From positions 1,612,001 through 1,676,000 of the forward strand of contig NZ_CP069303.1 in the NCBI RefSeq assembly GCF_016839145.1: a stretch of DNA of 64,000 nucleotides, in the 5' to 3' direction. Source of the stretch: Shinella sp. PSBB067. GTDB taxonomy: Bacteria > Pseudomonadota > Alphaproteobacteria > Rhizobiales > Rhizobiaceae. The translations under genes and the position numbers were made by a program. The notes below the pieces were generated by a model. It was not told the origin of the DNA, did not search any database, and saw only the letters and a list, made by a program, of their open reading frames with translations. This document shows positions 25,136-34,813 of this stretch, piece after piece (positions within the stretch are counted from its first letter, which is position 1; the number at the start of each line of letters is the position of its first letter).

Positions 25136-25900
25136 TCAGCCCGCAGCAGCAATGTAAGGCTGCCGGTTGTCCACCACGGCCTTGAGAGCAGGCTTGCGGA
25201 TGCGCACCTTCCGGTTCTTGTCGGCCAGTTCGGCCTCGGAGAAGGCCAGAAGCTTGCACAACTGGCTATGCCCGTAGGATTTGACCTTGAAGCCCGGCCG
25301 GCATGCCTGCAACGCGTTCAGCATATCCTGCAGCCTCACCCATTCTCCGTCCACCCGCGGCGCGGCCGCGAAGGCCCTGTGCAGAAGATCCGCCTCCAGC
25401 TTGCGCGGCGTCGGCGCCTTGGCGGCAGGGGACGGCTTTTTCACGGCGGTCACCGCCGGTGGTGGCGCCTTGGCGACCTCGGTCGCGACGAAGGCGTCGC
25501 AGGCCTCCCTGAAACGGAGCGAGGCCCGTTCACGGCCGAGACCGATGACGGTCTTTCCCTCCTGGCGGATGCGGATTGCCAGTTGCGTGAAATCCCCGTC
25601 GCTTGTCGCGATGCAGAAGACGTCCGCTTCGTTGCGGCAGAGCATGGCGACGGCATCGATGACAAGCGCAATATCCGCACCGTTCTTCCCGACCGCGCCG
25701 CCGGCCGTCTGGCATGGCGTCAGCGCGTGCCGGGGCGCGATGTCCAGCCAGGTGGAAAGCTGCGGGCATCGGTTGAAATCGCCGTAAAGCCGGCGCTCCC
25801 GCACGGTCCCGTGCCGGGCGGCTTCTTCGAGGATGGCGGCCGCGGCCGAGACGGACACATTCTCCGCATCGATGAAAACCGCTACATACTGCGCTGTCAT
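25136..25900 (-). CDS. NYN-domain (LabA/PIN-like) protein with C-terminal OST-HTH/LOTUS-like domain
   Basis: The 254-residue protein opens with a NYN domain (about 5-140). Conserved acidic residues are in VFIDAENVS, NGADIALVIDA and IATSDGDFTQLA, the PIN-like nuclease carboxylates. A Lys/Pro linker leads to a C-terminal domain (about 170-250) with LLHRAFAAAP, GEWVRLQDMLNAL and VKSYGHSQLCKLLAF, typical of the OST-HTH/LOTUS fold thought to bind RNA. The arrangement suggests an RNA-processing nuclease, but activity is not demonstrated. The ATG at 25900 has GGAGG 8 bases upstream. GTG 25915 and ATG 25906 are alternatives. Confidence 0.85.
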   Translation of the reverse strand: MTAQYVAVFIDAENVSVSAAAAILEEAARHGTVRERRLYGDFNRCPQLSTWLDIAPRHALTPCQTAGGAVGKNGADIALVIDAVAMLCRNEADVFCIATSDGDFTQLAIRIRQEGKTVIGLGRERASLRFREACDAFVATEVAKAPPPAVTAVKKPSPAAKAPTPRKLEADLLHRAFAAAPRVDGEWVRLQDMLNALQACRPGFKVKSYGHSQLCKLLAFSEAELADKNRKVRIRKPALKAVVDNRQPYIAAAG

Positions 25901-25995
25901 GGCCATCGCCTCCACCTGTTCGGGGAAACGATAGCAAAAGGCGGCAGGGTCGCAATCGGCAGCGTCACCTTTTGCTTGCAGCGGTTAACGCGTTG

Positions 25996-27675
25996 CTACC
26001 CCCGGTCACGGTACCGGTTGGTGATCGGGTAGCGGCGGTCGCGGCCGAAATTCTTCCGGGTGATCTTCACGCCGGGCGCGGACTGGCGGCGCTTGTATTC
26101 GGCGATGTAGAGCAGGTGCTCGATCCGGTGCACGGTCGCCGCATCGTGCCCGCGCGCCACGATCTCCTCGGTGCTCATCTCCATCTCGACGAGGCATTCG
26201 AGGATGTCGTCGAGCACCGGATAGGGCGGCAGCGAATCCTGGTCGGTCTGGTTCGGGCGCAGCTCGGCAGACGGCGCCTTGTCGATGATGTTATGCGGGA
26301 TGACCTCGCCCGACGGGCCGAGCGCGCCCGGCGGCACATGCCCGTTGCGCCAGCGCGACAGGGCATAGACCTGCATCTTGTAGAGGTCCTTGATCGGGTT
26401 GAAGCCGCCGTTCATGTCGCCGTAGAGCGTGGCATAGCCGACCGACATTTCCGACTTGTTGCCGGTCGTCACGACCATCGAGCCGAACTTGTTGGAGATC
26501 GCCATGAGGATCGTGCCGCGCGCGCGGCTCTGCAGGTTCTCCTCCGTGATCCCCTCCTCCGTGCCCTCGAACAGCTCGGAGAGCGAGGAGAGGAAGCCGG
26601 CCACCGGCGCCTCGATGGGCACGATGTCGTAGCGGCAGCCGAGCGCCCTGGCGCAGTCGGCCGCGTCCTTCAGCGAATCGGAGGATGTGTAGCGGTAGGG
26701 CAGCATGACGCAGCGCACCCGCTCCTCGCCGAGCGCATCGACGGCAATGGCCGCGCAGATCGCCGAATCGATGCCGCCGGAAAGGCCGAGGACGACGTTC
26801 TTGAAGCCGTTCTTGTTGACGTAGTCGCGGAAGCCGAGCAGGCAGGCGCGATAGTCCGCCTCCTCCTTCTCCGGGATGCGCGAGGTCGGGCCGCCGTCGC
26901 AAACCCAGCCGCCGGCCTGCTTCTTCCAGGTGGTGAGGGCGATCGCCTCCTCGAACTGGCTCATCTGGAAGGCAAGCGTCTTGTCGGCGTTGAAGGCGAA
27001 GCTGGCACCGTCGAAGACGAGTTCGTCCTGGCCGCCGAGCTGGTTGGCGTAGAGGAGCGGCAGGCCGGTCTCGATCACCTGCTTCAGCACGACCTGATGG
27101 CGCACGTCCACCTTGCCGCGATAGTAGGGCGAGCCGTTCGGCGACAGCAGGATTTCCGCCCCGCTCTCGGCCAGCGTCTCGCAGACGCCGAGATCGCCCC
27201 AGATGTCCTCGCAGATCGGGATGCCGAGCCGCACGCCGCGGAAATTGACCGGGCCGGGCATGGCGCCCTGGTCGAAGACGCGCTTTTCGTCGAACTCGCC
27301 GTAGTTCGGCAGGTCCACCTTGTCGCGCACGGCGATCACCTTGCCGGCGTCGAGCACGGCGACGGCGTTGTAGCGGCCGGTCTCGTCCTGCCGCGGAAAG
27401 CCGATGACGACGCCGGGGCCGCCCTTCGCCGTGTCTTCGGCAAGGTCGTCGATCGCCCGGCGGCACGCCTTCAGGAAGGCCGGCTTCAGCACCAGGTCCT
27501 CCGGCGGATAGCCGGAGATGAAGAGTTCCGTCAGGAGCAGCAGGTCGGCGCCCTGCCGGGCGGCATCCTCGCGGGCGGCGCGCGCCTTGGCGAGGTTGCC
27601 GGCGACATCGCCGACGATCGGGTTCAATTGCGCGACGGCGATGCGCAGCGTCGTCTTTTCAGTCTCGGAAGTCAT
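25996..27675 (-). CDS. nadE: glutamine-dependent NAD+ synthetase
   Basis: Makes NAD+ from deamido-NAD+ using glutamine-derived ammonia. The 559-residue protein joins an N-terminal nitrilase-fold glutaminase to a C-terminal synthetase. The glutaminase triad is visible as Glu50 (LLTELFISG), Lys119 (VRDKVDLP) and Cys155 (IPICEDIWG). The synthetase P-loop is LGLSGGIDSA (about 296-305), followed by TGNKSEMSVGY and the ammonia/ATP-site segments. Length fits the bacterial two-domain enzyme. It is a single gene between the NYN gene and the divergent LtaS-like gene. Confidence 0.96.
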   Translation of the reverse strand: MTSETEKTTLRIAVAQLNPIVGDVAGNLAKARAAREDAARQGADLLLLTELFISGYPPEDLVLKPAFLKACRRAIDDLAEDTAKGGPGVVIGFPRQDETGRYNAVAVLDAGKVIAVRDKVDLPNYGEFDEKRVFDQGAMPGPVNFRGVRLGIPICEDIWGDLGVCETLAESGAEILLSPNGSPYYRGKVDVRHQVVLKQVIETGLPLLYANQLGGQDELVFDGASFAFNADKTLAFQMSQFEEAIALTTWKKQAGGWVCDGGPTSRIPEKEEADYRACLLGFRDYVNKNGFKNVVLGLSGGIDSAICAAIAVDALGEERVRCVMLPYRYTSSDSLKDAADCARALGCRYDIVPIEAPVAGFLSSLSELFEGTEEGITEENLQSRARGTILMAISNKFGSMVVTTGNKSEMSVGYATLYGDMNGGFNPIKDLYKMQVYALSRWRNGHVPPGALGPSGEVIPHNIIDKAPSAELRPNQTDQDSLPPYPVLDDILECLVEMEMSTEEIVARGHDAATVHRIEHLLYIAEYKRRQSAPGVKITRKNFGRDRRYPITNRYRDRG

Positions 27676-27968
27676 GTCTGCGGACCCGTTTCTGCTCGTG
27701 TCCGCCTTCCCGCGCGATGCCGCGGGGAAACTGCGGACGGTCGATACGCTCTTTAGAGCATGGCAGGCGTTTTGGGAATGAACGGCGTGCCGGTTGCGCG
27801 CGATTTCGCCGAAAAGATCGGGTTTTCAGAAGGTTCCGGAGGCCATTGCCGCAATGCAACACGAGGAACCAAAGCGGTGGGGGAACGTTGCTGCAAGCAT
27901 TCATCTTCTGTTCAAGATGACATCCGTATGACAGATACACGAAGGTTTTATGAAATCTGGAGAAGGCC

Positions 27969-29897
27969 TTGGCCCTGTTTACGCCTGCAGCCGTGGCGAT
28001 CGAAGCCACCGAAGGATTAGCCGCCGAAGCGGGCTTCCTCGCACGCCATGCCAAGGCGCTCGCCGTTCTGCGCTCGCTTGCCGTCTCCGCCCTTCTCGCG
28101 CTTGCGACCGTCGCCGTCATCGAGCTCGTGACCCGCGGCTCGCTCCAGCAGACCTATGCCTACCTGACCAATCTCCAGCAGCCCGGCTGGACCACGACGG
28201 GCATCTTCTTCCTGCTGTACCTTGCCATCGACGCGTTGATCGGCCGGCAGCACAAGGCCGTGCTCCTCGTCTCGCCGCTCGTCGTGCTGATGGGCGTCAT
28301 CTCGCAGCAGAAGCAGGTCTTCCTCACCGACCCGCTCTATCCGACGGACCTGCTCTTCGGCCGCCAGATCCTCGAACTGCTGCCGGTGCTGGTGCAGGAT
28401 CGCCCGTGGACCGCCGCCGCCCTTGCGCTTGCCGTTGCCGCCGGCCTCGTCGGCCTCGTCGGCCTCTGGGTCTTCGCCTGGCGCCGCTTCCGGCCGCTGA
28501 CGCGCAGGGAGCGCCTGACGCGGCTTGCCATCGCGCTGCCGCTGCTCGCGGGCTTCGTCTCCATCATGGACTACAACGAGTTCTCCTGGATGCGCGACCG
28601 GCTGAAGGTCTTCCCGATCATGTGGGACCAGGCCGAGAACTATCGCCATAACGGCTTCGTCATGGCCTTCACCATCAACCTGCCGATGGCCAATGTGAAG
28701 GCGCCGGCCGGCTACATGATCGACGCCATCGACAAGATTCCCTCCAAGCCCCTGCCGGCCGGAACGACGCACCGCTCCAAGCCCGACGTCATCGTGGTGA
28801 TGAGCGAATCCCTGTGGGATCCGACGCGCCTTGGGACCGTGAAGCTGTCGCCCGATCCGATGCCGGTCATCCGCGAGAATTCGAGCGGCAACGTCTTCTC
28901 GCCGGAATTCGGCGGCCTCACCGCCAATGTCGAGTTCGAGGCGCTGACGGGCTTCTCCAATGCCTTCCTGCCGACGGGCAGCATCCCCTACCAGCAATAT
29001 GTGCGCAAGCCGATCCCCTCGCTTGCCACCTTTTTCCGCGCGGAAGGCTATACGGCGCGCGCCATCCATCCGTTCTCCGGCTGGTTCTGGAACCGCACGA
29101 GCGTCTACAAGGCCTTCGGCTTCGAGACCTTCAAGGACGTCGACAGGATGCCGCCGCTCGCAAAACGCGGCAACTTCACCTCGGACGAGGCGCTGACGAA
29201 GGAAATCATCCGCCAGGCGGATGCGCAGGAAAACCCGTTCTTCTTCTTCGCCGTCACCCTGCAGGGCCACGGCCCCTATGACGACGGCCGCTACAAGAAG
29301 ACCGACGTCGCAATCGACGGCACGCTCGACGCCCGCGAGAACCGCATGCTCGCAAGCTACGCGCAGGGCGTGAAGGAAGCCGACCAAAGCCTGAAGATGC
29401 TGATGGACTGGGCGAGCCAGCGCGACCGCGAGACGATCATCGTCGTCTTCGGCGACCACCTGCCGCCGCTCAACACGGTCTACAAGAATTCCGGCTACAT
29501 GCCCGGCGTCACCGCCTCGCGCAAGGGCACGGCGGAACAGATGAAGAAGGAACACGAAACCCCGCTCGTCATCTGGTCGAACAAGACCGGCGTCGAAAAG
29601 GAGATCGGCACGATCAGCCCGGCATTCTTGTCCTATTACATCCTCAAGGAGGCCGGTTACGAGCACCCCTACTACACCGGCTTCCTCGGTGCGGTGCACG
29701 ACAAGCTGCGCGTCATCGACCGCTACATGCTGATCGACGCCAAGGGCACTGCGACGGCCGACTGGGCACGCAGGAAGACGGTCGACCCGCTGGTGCGCGA
29801 CTTCCGCTTCCTCCAGCACGACATCATGTTCGGCAAGCAGTACGGCCTCGAACGTTTCTTCGATTCCCACGCGGAATTGATGTCGGCCGGCTACTGA
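27969..29897 (+). CDS. LtaS-family sulfatase-fold transferase (phosphoglycerol-transferase-like)
   Basis: A 642-residue inner-membrane enzyme. The N-terminal part has about five membrane segments (38-205) and the C-terminal part is a periplasmic sulfatase-fold catalytic domain. Active-site features are VMSESLWDP, the nucleophile Thr318 in FGGLTANVEFE, LQGHGPYDD and FGDHLPPLN, the LtaS/OpgB arrangement. In rhizobia such enzymes can add phosphoglycerol to cyclic glucans (CgmB) or modify lipids. Which substrate applies here is not shown. The start is TTG 27969 with a strong GGAGAAGG just upstream. The next in-frame ATG is about 95 codons inside the membrane region. Confidence 0.82.
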   Translation: MALFTPAAVAIEATEGLAAEAGFLARHAKALAVLRSLAVSALLALATVAVIELVTRGSLQQTYAYLTNLQQPGWTTTGIFFLLYLAIDALIGRQHKAVLLVSPLVVLMGVISQQKQVFLTDPLYPTDLLFGRQILELLPVLVQDRPWTAAALALAVAAGLVGLVGLWVFAWRRFRPLTRRERLTRLAIALPLLAGFVSIMDYNEFSWMRDRLKVFPIMWDQAENYRHNGFVMAFTINLPMANVKAPAGYMIDAIDKIPSKPLPAGTTHRSKPDVIVVMSESLWDPTRLGTVKLSPDPMPVIRENSSGNVFSPEFGGLTANVEFEALTGFSNAFLPTGSIPYQQYVRKPIPSLATFFRAEGYTARAIHPFSGWFWNRTSVYKAFGFETFKDVDRMPPLAKRGNFTSDEALTKEIIRQADAQENPFFFFAVTLQGHGPYDDGRYKKTDVAIDGTLDARENRMLASYAQGVKEADQSLKMLMDWASQRDRETIIVVFGDHLPPLNTVYKNSGYMPGVTASRKGTAEQMKKEHETPLVIWSNKTGVEKEIGTISPAFLSYYILKEAGYEHPYYTGFLGAVHDKLRVIDRYMLIDAKGTATADWARRKTVDPLVRDFRFLQHDIMFGKQYGLERFFDSHAELMSAGY

Positions 29898-29953
29898 TTT
29901 TCACCGAAACGACGCTAGGTTCTGGCTCCGATTCGCTTTTCCGGAGCCCTGCC

Positions 29954-30484
29954 ATGAAACCCTTCGACGACGCCGCCCAGATCCTGTTCGGCAAGTCCCC
30001 CGACCAGCTCGACGAAACCGAGCGCGAGGTCCTGCTTCATTCGCGCGAGGGCCGCATCCTCTCGCAGGACAGGAACGTCGCCTACGAGGCCAGGCAATCG
30101 CTCGGCGAGCGCATCGCCGATGCCATCGCCCGCGTCGGCGGCTCCTGGGCCTTCATCATCGCCTTCCTCGGCTTCCTGCTCGTCTGGACGATCGTCAATA
30201 CGCTGGTGCTGACACGCGACGCCTTCGACCCCTACCCCTTCATCTTCCTCAACCTCGTGCTTTCCATGCTGGCGGCGCTCCAGGCGCCGATCATCATGAT
30301 GTCGCAGAACCGGCAGGCGGCGCGCGACCGCTTCGAGGCCTCCAAGGACTACGAGGTGAACCTGAAGGCGGAGATCGAACTGATGGCGCTGCATCACAAG
30401 GTCGATACGCAGTTCCTCGGCGAGATCGCCGCCCTCAAGCTGGAAGTTCTGCGCCTGCAAGACGTGTTGCGCGAAAGGGAGTGA
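29954..30484 (+). CDS. DUF1003 membrane protein
   Basis: The 176-residue protein has the DUF1003 core: RIADAIARVGGSWAFII, a first membrane helix, VWTIVNT, then FDPYPFIFLNLVLSMLAALQAP with a second helix and the signature IIMMSQNRQ. A charged helical tail of about 50 residues follows and probably faces the cytosol. The function is unknown. Family members are widespread two-helix inner-membrane proteins. It follows the LtaS-like gene by 56 bases in the same direction. Confidence 0.9.
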   Translation: MKPFDDAAQILFGKSPDQLDETEREVLLHSREGRILSQDRNVAYEARQSLGERIADAIARVGGSWAFIIAFLGFLLVWTIVNTLVLTRDAFDPYPFIFLNLVLSMLAALQAPIIMMSQNRQAARDRFEASKDYEVNLKAEIELMALHHKVDTQFLGEIAALKLEVLRLQDVLRERE

Positions 30485-30627
30485 CAACCAGCCACAGCCT
30501 TTAATACCCCCAAATTGGCGTACATCAATCTATAGGAGAAATTAAGACTCTGGGCGCACGATAAAGCTGCATCGGCATTCCGAATGCGGGATGCCTTGCG
30601 ATCCGACAATCCCAAGGAGGACATGTA

Positions 30628-31050
30628 ATGCACGCCCTCACCCGCCTGTCGAAGGATCGCGCCGGAACCTCGGCGCTGGAATTTGCGATCGTCGCCCCTC
30701 TTTTCTTCCTCACCCTCTTCACGCTGATAGCCTACGGCATCTATCTCTCCGTCACCCATTCCGTTCAGCAGATTGCCGCAGACGCGGCGCGCACGGCGGT
30801 CGCGGGCCTCAATCCGGCCGAGCGCATCACGCTCGTCAACCGCTACCTGGATGCCTCGCGCCTCGACTATTCCTTCATCAACCGCGCGAAGATGCAGGTA
30901 GTCGTCACCGACGATCCCGGCAACCCGGACCAGTTCACGGTCACGATCACCTACGATTCCAGCGACCTGCCCATCTGGAAGCTTTTTACCTTCGCCCTGC
31001 CGCATGAGAATATCCAGCGCTACGCCACGGTGCGTGTGGGAGGAATGTGA
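30628..31050 (+). CDS. TadE-like pseudopilin/pilus assembly protein
   Basis: The 140-residue protein begins with a short basic leader, then DRAGTSALEFAIVAPLFFLTL, the TadE prepilin-like motif with conserved Glu18 and a following membrane helix. The rest is a small beta-rich periplasmic domain. An excellent SD (AAGGAGG) precedes the ATG. One base separates its stop from the TadG-like gene, so the two are co-translated. No other tad/cpa genes (CpaA, CpaF, TadB/C) lie in the window. Confidence 0.85.
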   Translation: MHALTRLSKDRAGTSALEFAIVAPLFFLTLFTLIAYGIYLSVTHSVQQIAADAARTAVAGLNPAERITLVNRYLDASRLDYSFINRAKMQVVVTDDPGNPDQFTVTITYDSSDLPIWKLFTFALPHENIQRYATVRVGGM

Positions 31051-31051
31051 G

Positions 31052-32761
31052 ATGACACCCTCCCGCCTCCTCGCCGACCGGTCCGGCAATATCGGCACGC
31101 TTGCCGCCCTCAGCCTGCCGCTGATGATCTTCTCTCTCGCCCTCGGCGTCGACTACGGCTACCTCACGGTGCAACAGCGCCAGTTGCAGGCTTCGGCAGA
31201 CCTTGCCGCCATCGCCGCAGCCTCCAATGTGACGGAGGCGGAAAAGGCGGCCGCGACCTATTTCGCCCTCAACCGCCTTTCCGTCACCGTCACCGGCAGG
31301 AACGGCGTCACGATCCCCGCGACGCCGCCGGGCGTTTCCTCTGCCGCCAGGGCAAGCGTCGAGCGCGGCCGCTACATCGCCGATCCCGACATCGCGCCCG
31401 AAGACCGCTTCACGCCGGCCGACGCGGAAGCCGATGCCGCGCGCGTCACCCTTTCGCGCCCCGCCGATCTCTTCGTTGCCGGCGTCTTCATGCCGCAATC
31501 GCCGCTCTTGTCGGCGACGGGCTCGGCATCGCGCACCAAGATCGCCGCCTTTTCGATCGGAACGCGCCTTGCCAGCCTCAACGAGGGCATCCTCAACGCC
31601 CTGTTGGGCCAGCTTCTCGGTACCAGCCTCTCGCTCAAGGTGATGGATTACCGGGCGCTGGTCGATGCGGACCTTTCCGTCCAGCCCTTCCTGAAGGCGG
31701 TCGCGACGCAGCTCAACCTCACGGCAGGCACCTATGAGGAGGTGCTGAACGCCGGCATCACCATGCCGCAACTCCTGGCCTCGATGCGCGCCGTCGAGGG
31801 GCTTTCCGGCCCCGTCCGCTCGGCCCTGCACGCAATCGAGAAGGCGGCCGCCGGCAGCAAGGTCAAGCTCCCCCTCACGCGCATTCTCAACATCGATCCG
31901 AAGAAGGGCGTCGCGGTGACGACCGGCGGCGACTGGGAAATGTCGGTCAATGCCCTGCAGATGGTGACCGCCGCGGCCGCCCTCGCCAACGGCCGCAACC
32001 AGGTGGCCCTCGACACGGGCATCACGCTTCCTGGCCTTGCCGGCGTGACCGTCAGCCTCGCGATCGGCGAGCCGCCGGTCGAGACGCCGCCGCATCGCCT
32101 CGGCGCGCCCGGCAGCGCCGTGCGCAGCGCCCAGACACGGCTTGCCGTGGAGGTCGGCATCGATGGCCTTGCCGCGCTGGCGGGCCTGCGGGTCAAGCTG
32201 CCGCTCTATGTCGAGGTCGCGGCGTCCGAGGCGAAGCTCGCCGATATTCGCTGCCTCGGCGGCGCGACGACGAATGCCAACGTTTCCGTCGATGCCGTGC
32301 CCGGCGTCGCGGAACTTGCCGTCGGCAAGGTCGATCCGTCGGTCCTGTCGGACTTCTCGGACGAACCGCGGGTGCGCAAGGCCCGCCTCGTCGATACCGC
32401 GCTCCTCAGCATCGATGCGCTCGCGCACGGCGAGGTCAAGAACCTCACGAAGACCCGCCTCACCTATACGCCGACGGAAATCGCCGCCAAGGCGACCAAA
32501 TCCGTCTCGACGCGCGACACGCTCACCTCCGCGATCAAATCGTTGCTGGGAGACCTGGACGTCGAGGTCAACATCAAGCTGCTCAACCTCGCGCTCAATA
32601 CCTCGCTCGTCACCAAGGCGCTCGCCTCCACGCTGACGACCGTGACGCCGGCGATCGACGAACTACTCTACAACCTGTTGCTGGCCGTCGGCGTGAAGAT
32701 CGGGGAGGCCGACATCCGCGTCACGGGCGTGCGCTGCCAGCGACCCGCCCTCGTCCAGTGA
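31052..32761 (+). CDS. TadG-like pilus assembly protein
   Basis: The 569-residue protein starts with the TadG-type N-terminus DRSGNIGTLAALSLPLMIFS, then LALGVDYGYLTVQQRQLQ and ASADLAAIAAAS (residues 8-60), which anchors it in the inner membrane. The remaining 500 residues are exported, repetitive in Leu/Ala/Thr, with a DUF2134-like middle. They lack the VWA metal site found in classical TadG. With the TadE-like gene it probably forms a minor-pilin pair that serves machinery encoded elsewhere, or a secreted surface complex. Confidence 0.8.
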   Translation: MTPSRLLADRSGNIGTLAALSLPLMIFSLALGVDYGYLTVQQRQLQASADLAAIAAASNVTEAEKAAATYFALNRLSVTVTGRNGVTIPATPPGVSSAARASVERGRYIADPDIAPEDRFTPADAEADAARVTLSRPADLFVAGVFMPQSPLLSATGSASRTKIAAFSIGTRLASLNEGILNALLGQLLGTSLSLKVMDYRALVDADLSVQPFLKAVATQLNLTAGTYEEVLNAGITMPQLLASMRAVEGLSGPVRSALHAIEKAAAGSKVKLPLTRILNIDPKKGVAVTTGGDWEMSVNALQMVTAAAALANGRNQVALDTGITLPGLAGVTVSLAIGEPPVETPPHRLGAPGSAVRSAQTRLAVEVGIDGLAALAGLRVKLPLYVEVAASEAKLADIRCLGGATTNANVSVDAVPGVAELAVGKVDPSVLSDFSDEPRVRKARLVDTALLSIDALAHGEVKNLTKTRLTYTPTEIAAKATKSVSTRDTLTSAIKSLLGDLDVEVNIKLLNLALNTSLVTKALASTLTTVTPAIDELLYNLLLAVGVKIGEADIRVTGVRCQRPALVQ

Positions 32762-32776
32762 GGCGGCAGCCGGGCC

Positions 32777-33172
32777 TCACCTGCCCTGCGCGAATTGCGG
32801 CACGTCGTCGGCGATCTCGTAGTAGTCGCCCTTGTCGGCGCAGAAGATATGCATGCCGATCCGCAGCCCCGTCGGCTGCTCGAAGGCGCCGGCCAGGATC
32901 GAGGTATAGTCCGAGCCGTCGCCCTTCCAGAACAGGGTGGAGCCGCAGGTGCGGCAGAAACCGCGGCTCGCCCCTTCGCTCGCCCGGTACCAGGTGACGT
33001 TGTCGTCGCCCTCCACCGTCAGCCTGTCGTCACGCACATTGGTCGCGGCGTAGAAATGCCCGGTCTGTCGGCGGCACTGGCTGCAATGGCAGGCAATCAC
33101 CTCGCGCAGCGGCCCGACCGTGCGCAGGCGCACCGCGCCGCAAAGGCAATGTCCATGATGTTCCTCGCTCAT
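32777..33172 (-). CDS. GFA (glutathione-dependent formaldehyde-activating-like) zinc-fold protein
   Basis: The 131-residue protein has the CENP-V/GFA fold with its cysteine ligands: HCLCGAVRL at residue 8, CHCSQCRRQTG around 28, and GFCRTCGSTLFW around 70. GFA proteins bind zinc and were named for glutathione-formaldehyde adduct formation, but most members have no proven reaction. The ATG at 33172 follows GGGGGGAG with 4 bases between. The frame is open further upstream but lacks support. Its leader overlaps the terminator of the DAHP synthase gene on the same strand. Confidence 0.88.
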   Translation of the reverse strand: MSEEHHGHCLCGAVRLRTVGPLREVIACHCSQCRRQTGHFYAATNVRDDRLTVEGDDNVTWYRASEGASRGFCRTCGSTLFWKGDGSDYTSILAGAFEQPTGLRIGMHIFCADKGDYYEIADDVPQFAQGR

Positions 33173-33184
33173 GCGCTCCCCCCA

Positions 33185-33222
33185 AAAGAAAACCGGGCCA
33201 GCTTTGCCAGCCGGCCCGGTCC
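33185..33222 (-). terminator. rho-independent terminator of the DAHP synthase gene
   Basis: ACCGGGCC (33192-33199) pairs with GGCCCGGT (33213-33220). On the minus strand the stem is followed by TTTTCTTTT. It lies 75 bases past the DAHP synthase stop and just upstream of the GFA start. Confidence 0.7.
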
Positions 33223-33295
33223 TGTCAATTTCACATTCCTGAATGCATGCATCAGCCCCGTTCATCGACGGAGCCGAAGCATGAACGAAAGGCGA

Positions 33296-34669
33296 TCAGC
33301 CGTTCACGACCATGCGCTTTTCGTCGCGGCCGCCCTTCATGCGCTCGGCAAGGAGGAAGGCGAGCTCCAGCGCCTGGTCCGCGTTGAGGCGCGGATCGCA
33401 ATGCGTGTGGTAGCGGTCGGCGAGATCGTCGCCCGACAGCGCCCGCGCGCCGCCCGTGCATTCCGTCACGTCGTTGCCGGTCATCTCGACATGGATGCCG
33501 CCCGGATGCGTGCCTTCCGCGCGATGGATCTGGAAGAAGCTCTCGACTTCCGACAGGATCCGCTCGAACGGGCGGGTCTTGTAGTTGTTGAGCGTGATCG
33601 TGTTGCCGTGCATCGGATCGCAGGACCAGACGACCTTCTTGCCTTCCCGCTCGACGGCGCGGATGAGGCGCGGCAGGTTTTCCGCCACCTTGTCGTGGCC
33701 GAAGCGGCAGATCAGCGTCAGGCGGCCGGCCTCGTTCTGCGGGTTGAGGAGGTCGATCAGTTCCAGCAGGCCGTCGCCGGTCAGCGACGGGCCGCACTTG
33801 AGGCCGATCGGGTTCTTGATGCCGCGGCAATATTCGATATGCGCATGGTCGGGCTGGCGCGTGCGGTCGCCGATCCAGATCATGTGGCCGGAGGTCGCAT
33901 ACCAGTCGCCCGAGGTCGAATCGACGCGGGTCAGCGCCTGCTCGTAGCCGAGCAGCAGCGCCTCGTGGCTGGTGAAGAAATCCGTCTCGCGCAGGCTCGC
34001 ATGGTTTTCCGGCGTGATGCCGACGGCCTTCATGAAGTCCATGGTCTCGGAGATCCGGTCGGCGAGCTTGCGGTAGCGCTCGGCCTGCGGCGAATCCTTG
34101 ACGAAGCCGAGCATCCACTGGTGCACGTTGTCGAGATTGGCGTAACCGCCCATCGCGAAGGCGCGCAGGAGGTTCAGCGTCGCGGCGGACTGGCGGTAGG
34201 CCATGATCTGCCGTTCCGGGTTCGGAATGCGCGCCTCCTCGGTGAACTCGATGCCGTTGATGATGTCGCCGCGGTAGGACGGCAGCGACACGTCGCCCTG
34301 TTTCTCGATGCCGGAGGAGCGCGGCTTGGCGAACTGGCCGGCGATGCGGCCGACCTTCACGACCGGCTGCTGGGCGCCGAAGGTCAGCACCACGGCCATC
34401 TGCAGGAAGGCGCGGAAGAAGTCGCGGATCGTATCGGCGCCGTGCTCGGCGAAGCTCTCGGCGCAATCGCCGCCCTGAAGCAGGAAGCCCTTGCCCTCGG
34501 CCACGTTCGCAAGCGCGGTCTTGAGGCGGCGTGCCTCGCCGGCGAAGACGAGCGGCGGAAACTTCGCGAGGCGCTCTTCGGTCGCCGCCAATGCGGCGAG
34601 ATCGGGATAATCCGGAACTTGGCTGATGGGCTTGTCCCGCCAGCTATTCGGCGTCCAATTCTGTGCCAT
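33296..34669 (-). CDS. class II 3-deoxy-7-phosphoheptulonate (DAHP) synthase
   Basis: Condenses phosphoenolpyruvate and erythrose 4-phosphate in the first step of the shikimate pathway. The 457-residue protein is the plant/class II type. Signature parts are [12 protein letters not shown] (about 65-76), the metal cysteine within that segment, [48 protein letters not shown] and the C-terminal [13 protein letters not shown]. Start 34669 (MAQNW) has AGGTG 6 bases before it. A GTG three codons upstream is less likely. No attenuator leader is obvious in the 144 bases separating it from the gor stop. Confidence 0.95.
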   Translation of the reverse strand: MAQNWTPNSWRDKPISQVPDYPDLAALAATEERLAKFPPLVFAGEARRLKTALANVAEGKGFLLQGGDCAESFAEHGADTIRDFFRAFLQMAVVLTFGAQQPVVKVGRIAGQFAKPRSSGIEKQGDVSLPSYRGDIINGIEFTEEARIPNPERQIMAYRQSAATLNLLRAFAMGGYANLDNVHQWMLGFVKDSPQAERYRKLADRISETMDFMKAVGITPENHASLRETDFFTSHEALLLGYEQALTRVDSTSGDWYATSGHMIWIGDRTRQPDHAHIEYCRGIKNPIGLKCGPSLTGDGLLELIDLLNPQNEAGRLTLICRFGHDKVAENLPRLIRAVEREGKKVVWSCDPMHGNTITLNNYKTRPFERILSEVESFFQIHRAEGTHPGGIHVEMTGNDVTECTGGARALSGDDLADRYHTHCDPRLNADQALELAFLLAERMKGGRDEKRMVVNG

Positions 34670-34813
34670 GATACTCACCTGTCCTGAAGCGTTCGCGAGA
34701 CGGACGAACGCCCCTCCGTTTTGAAGATGCGGGCTTATAAACCGTCAGATGGCTCTTGCATAGCCGCAGTTCCAGTGGCGGCTGTCCCAAAAGCGGCGAC
34801 ACGCGGGACCTCG

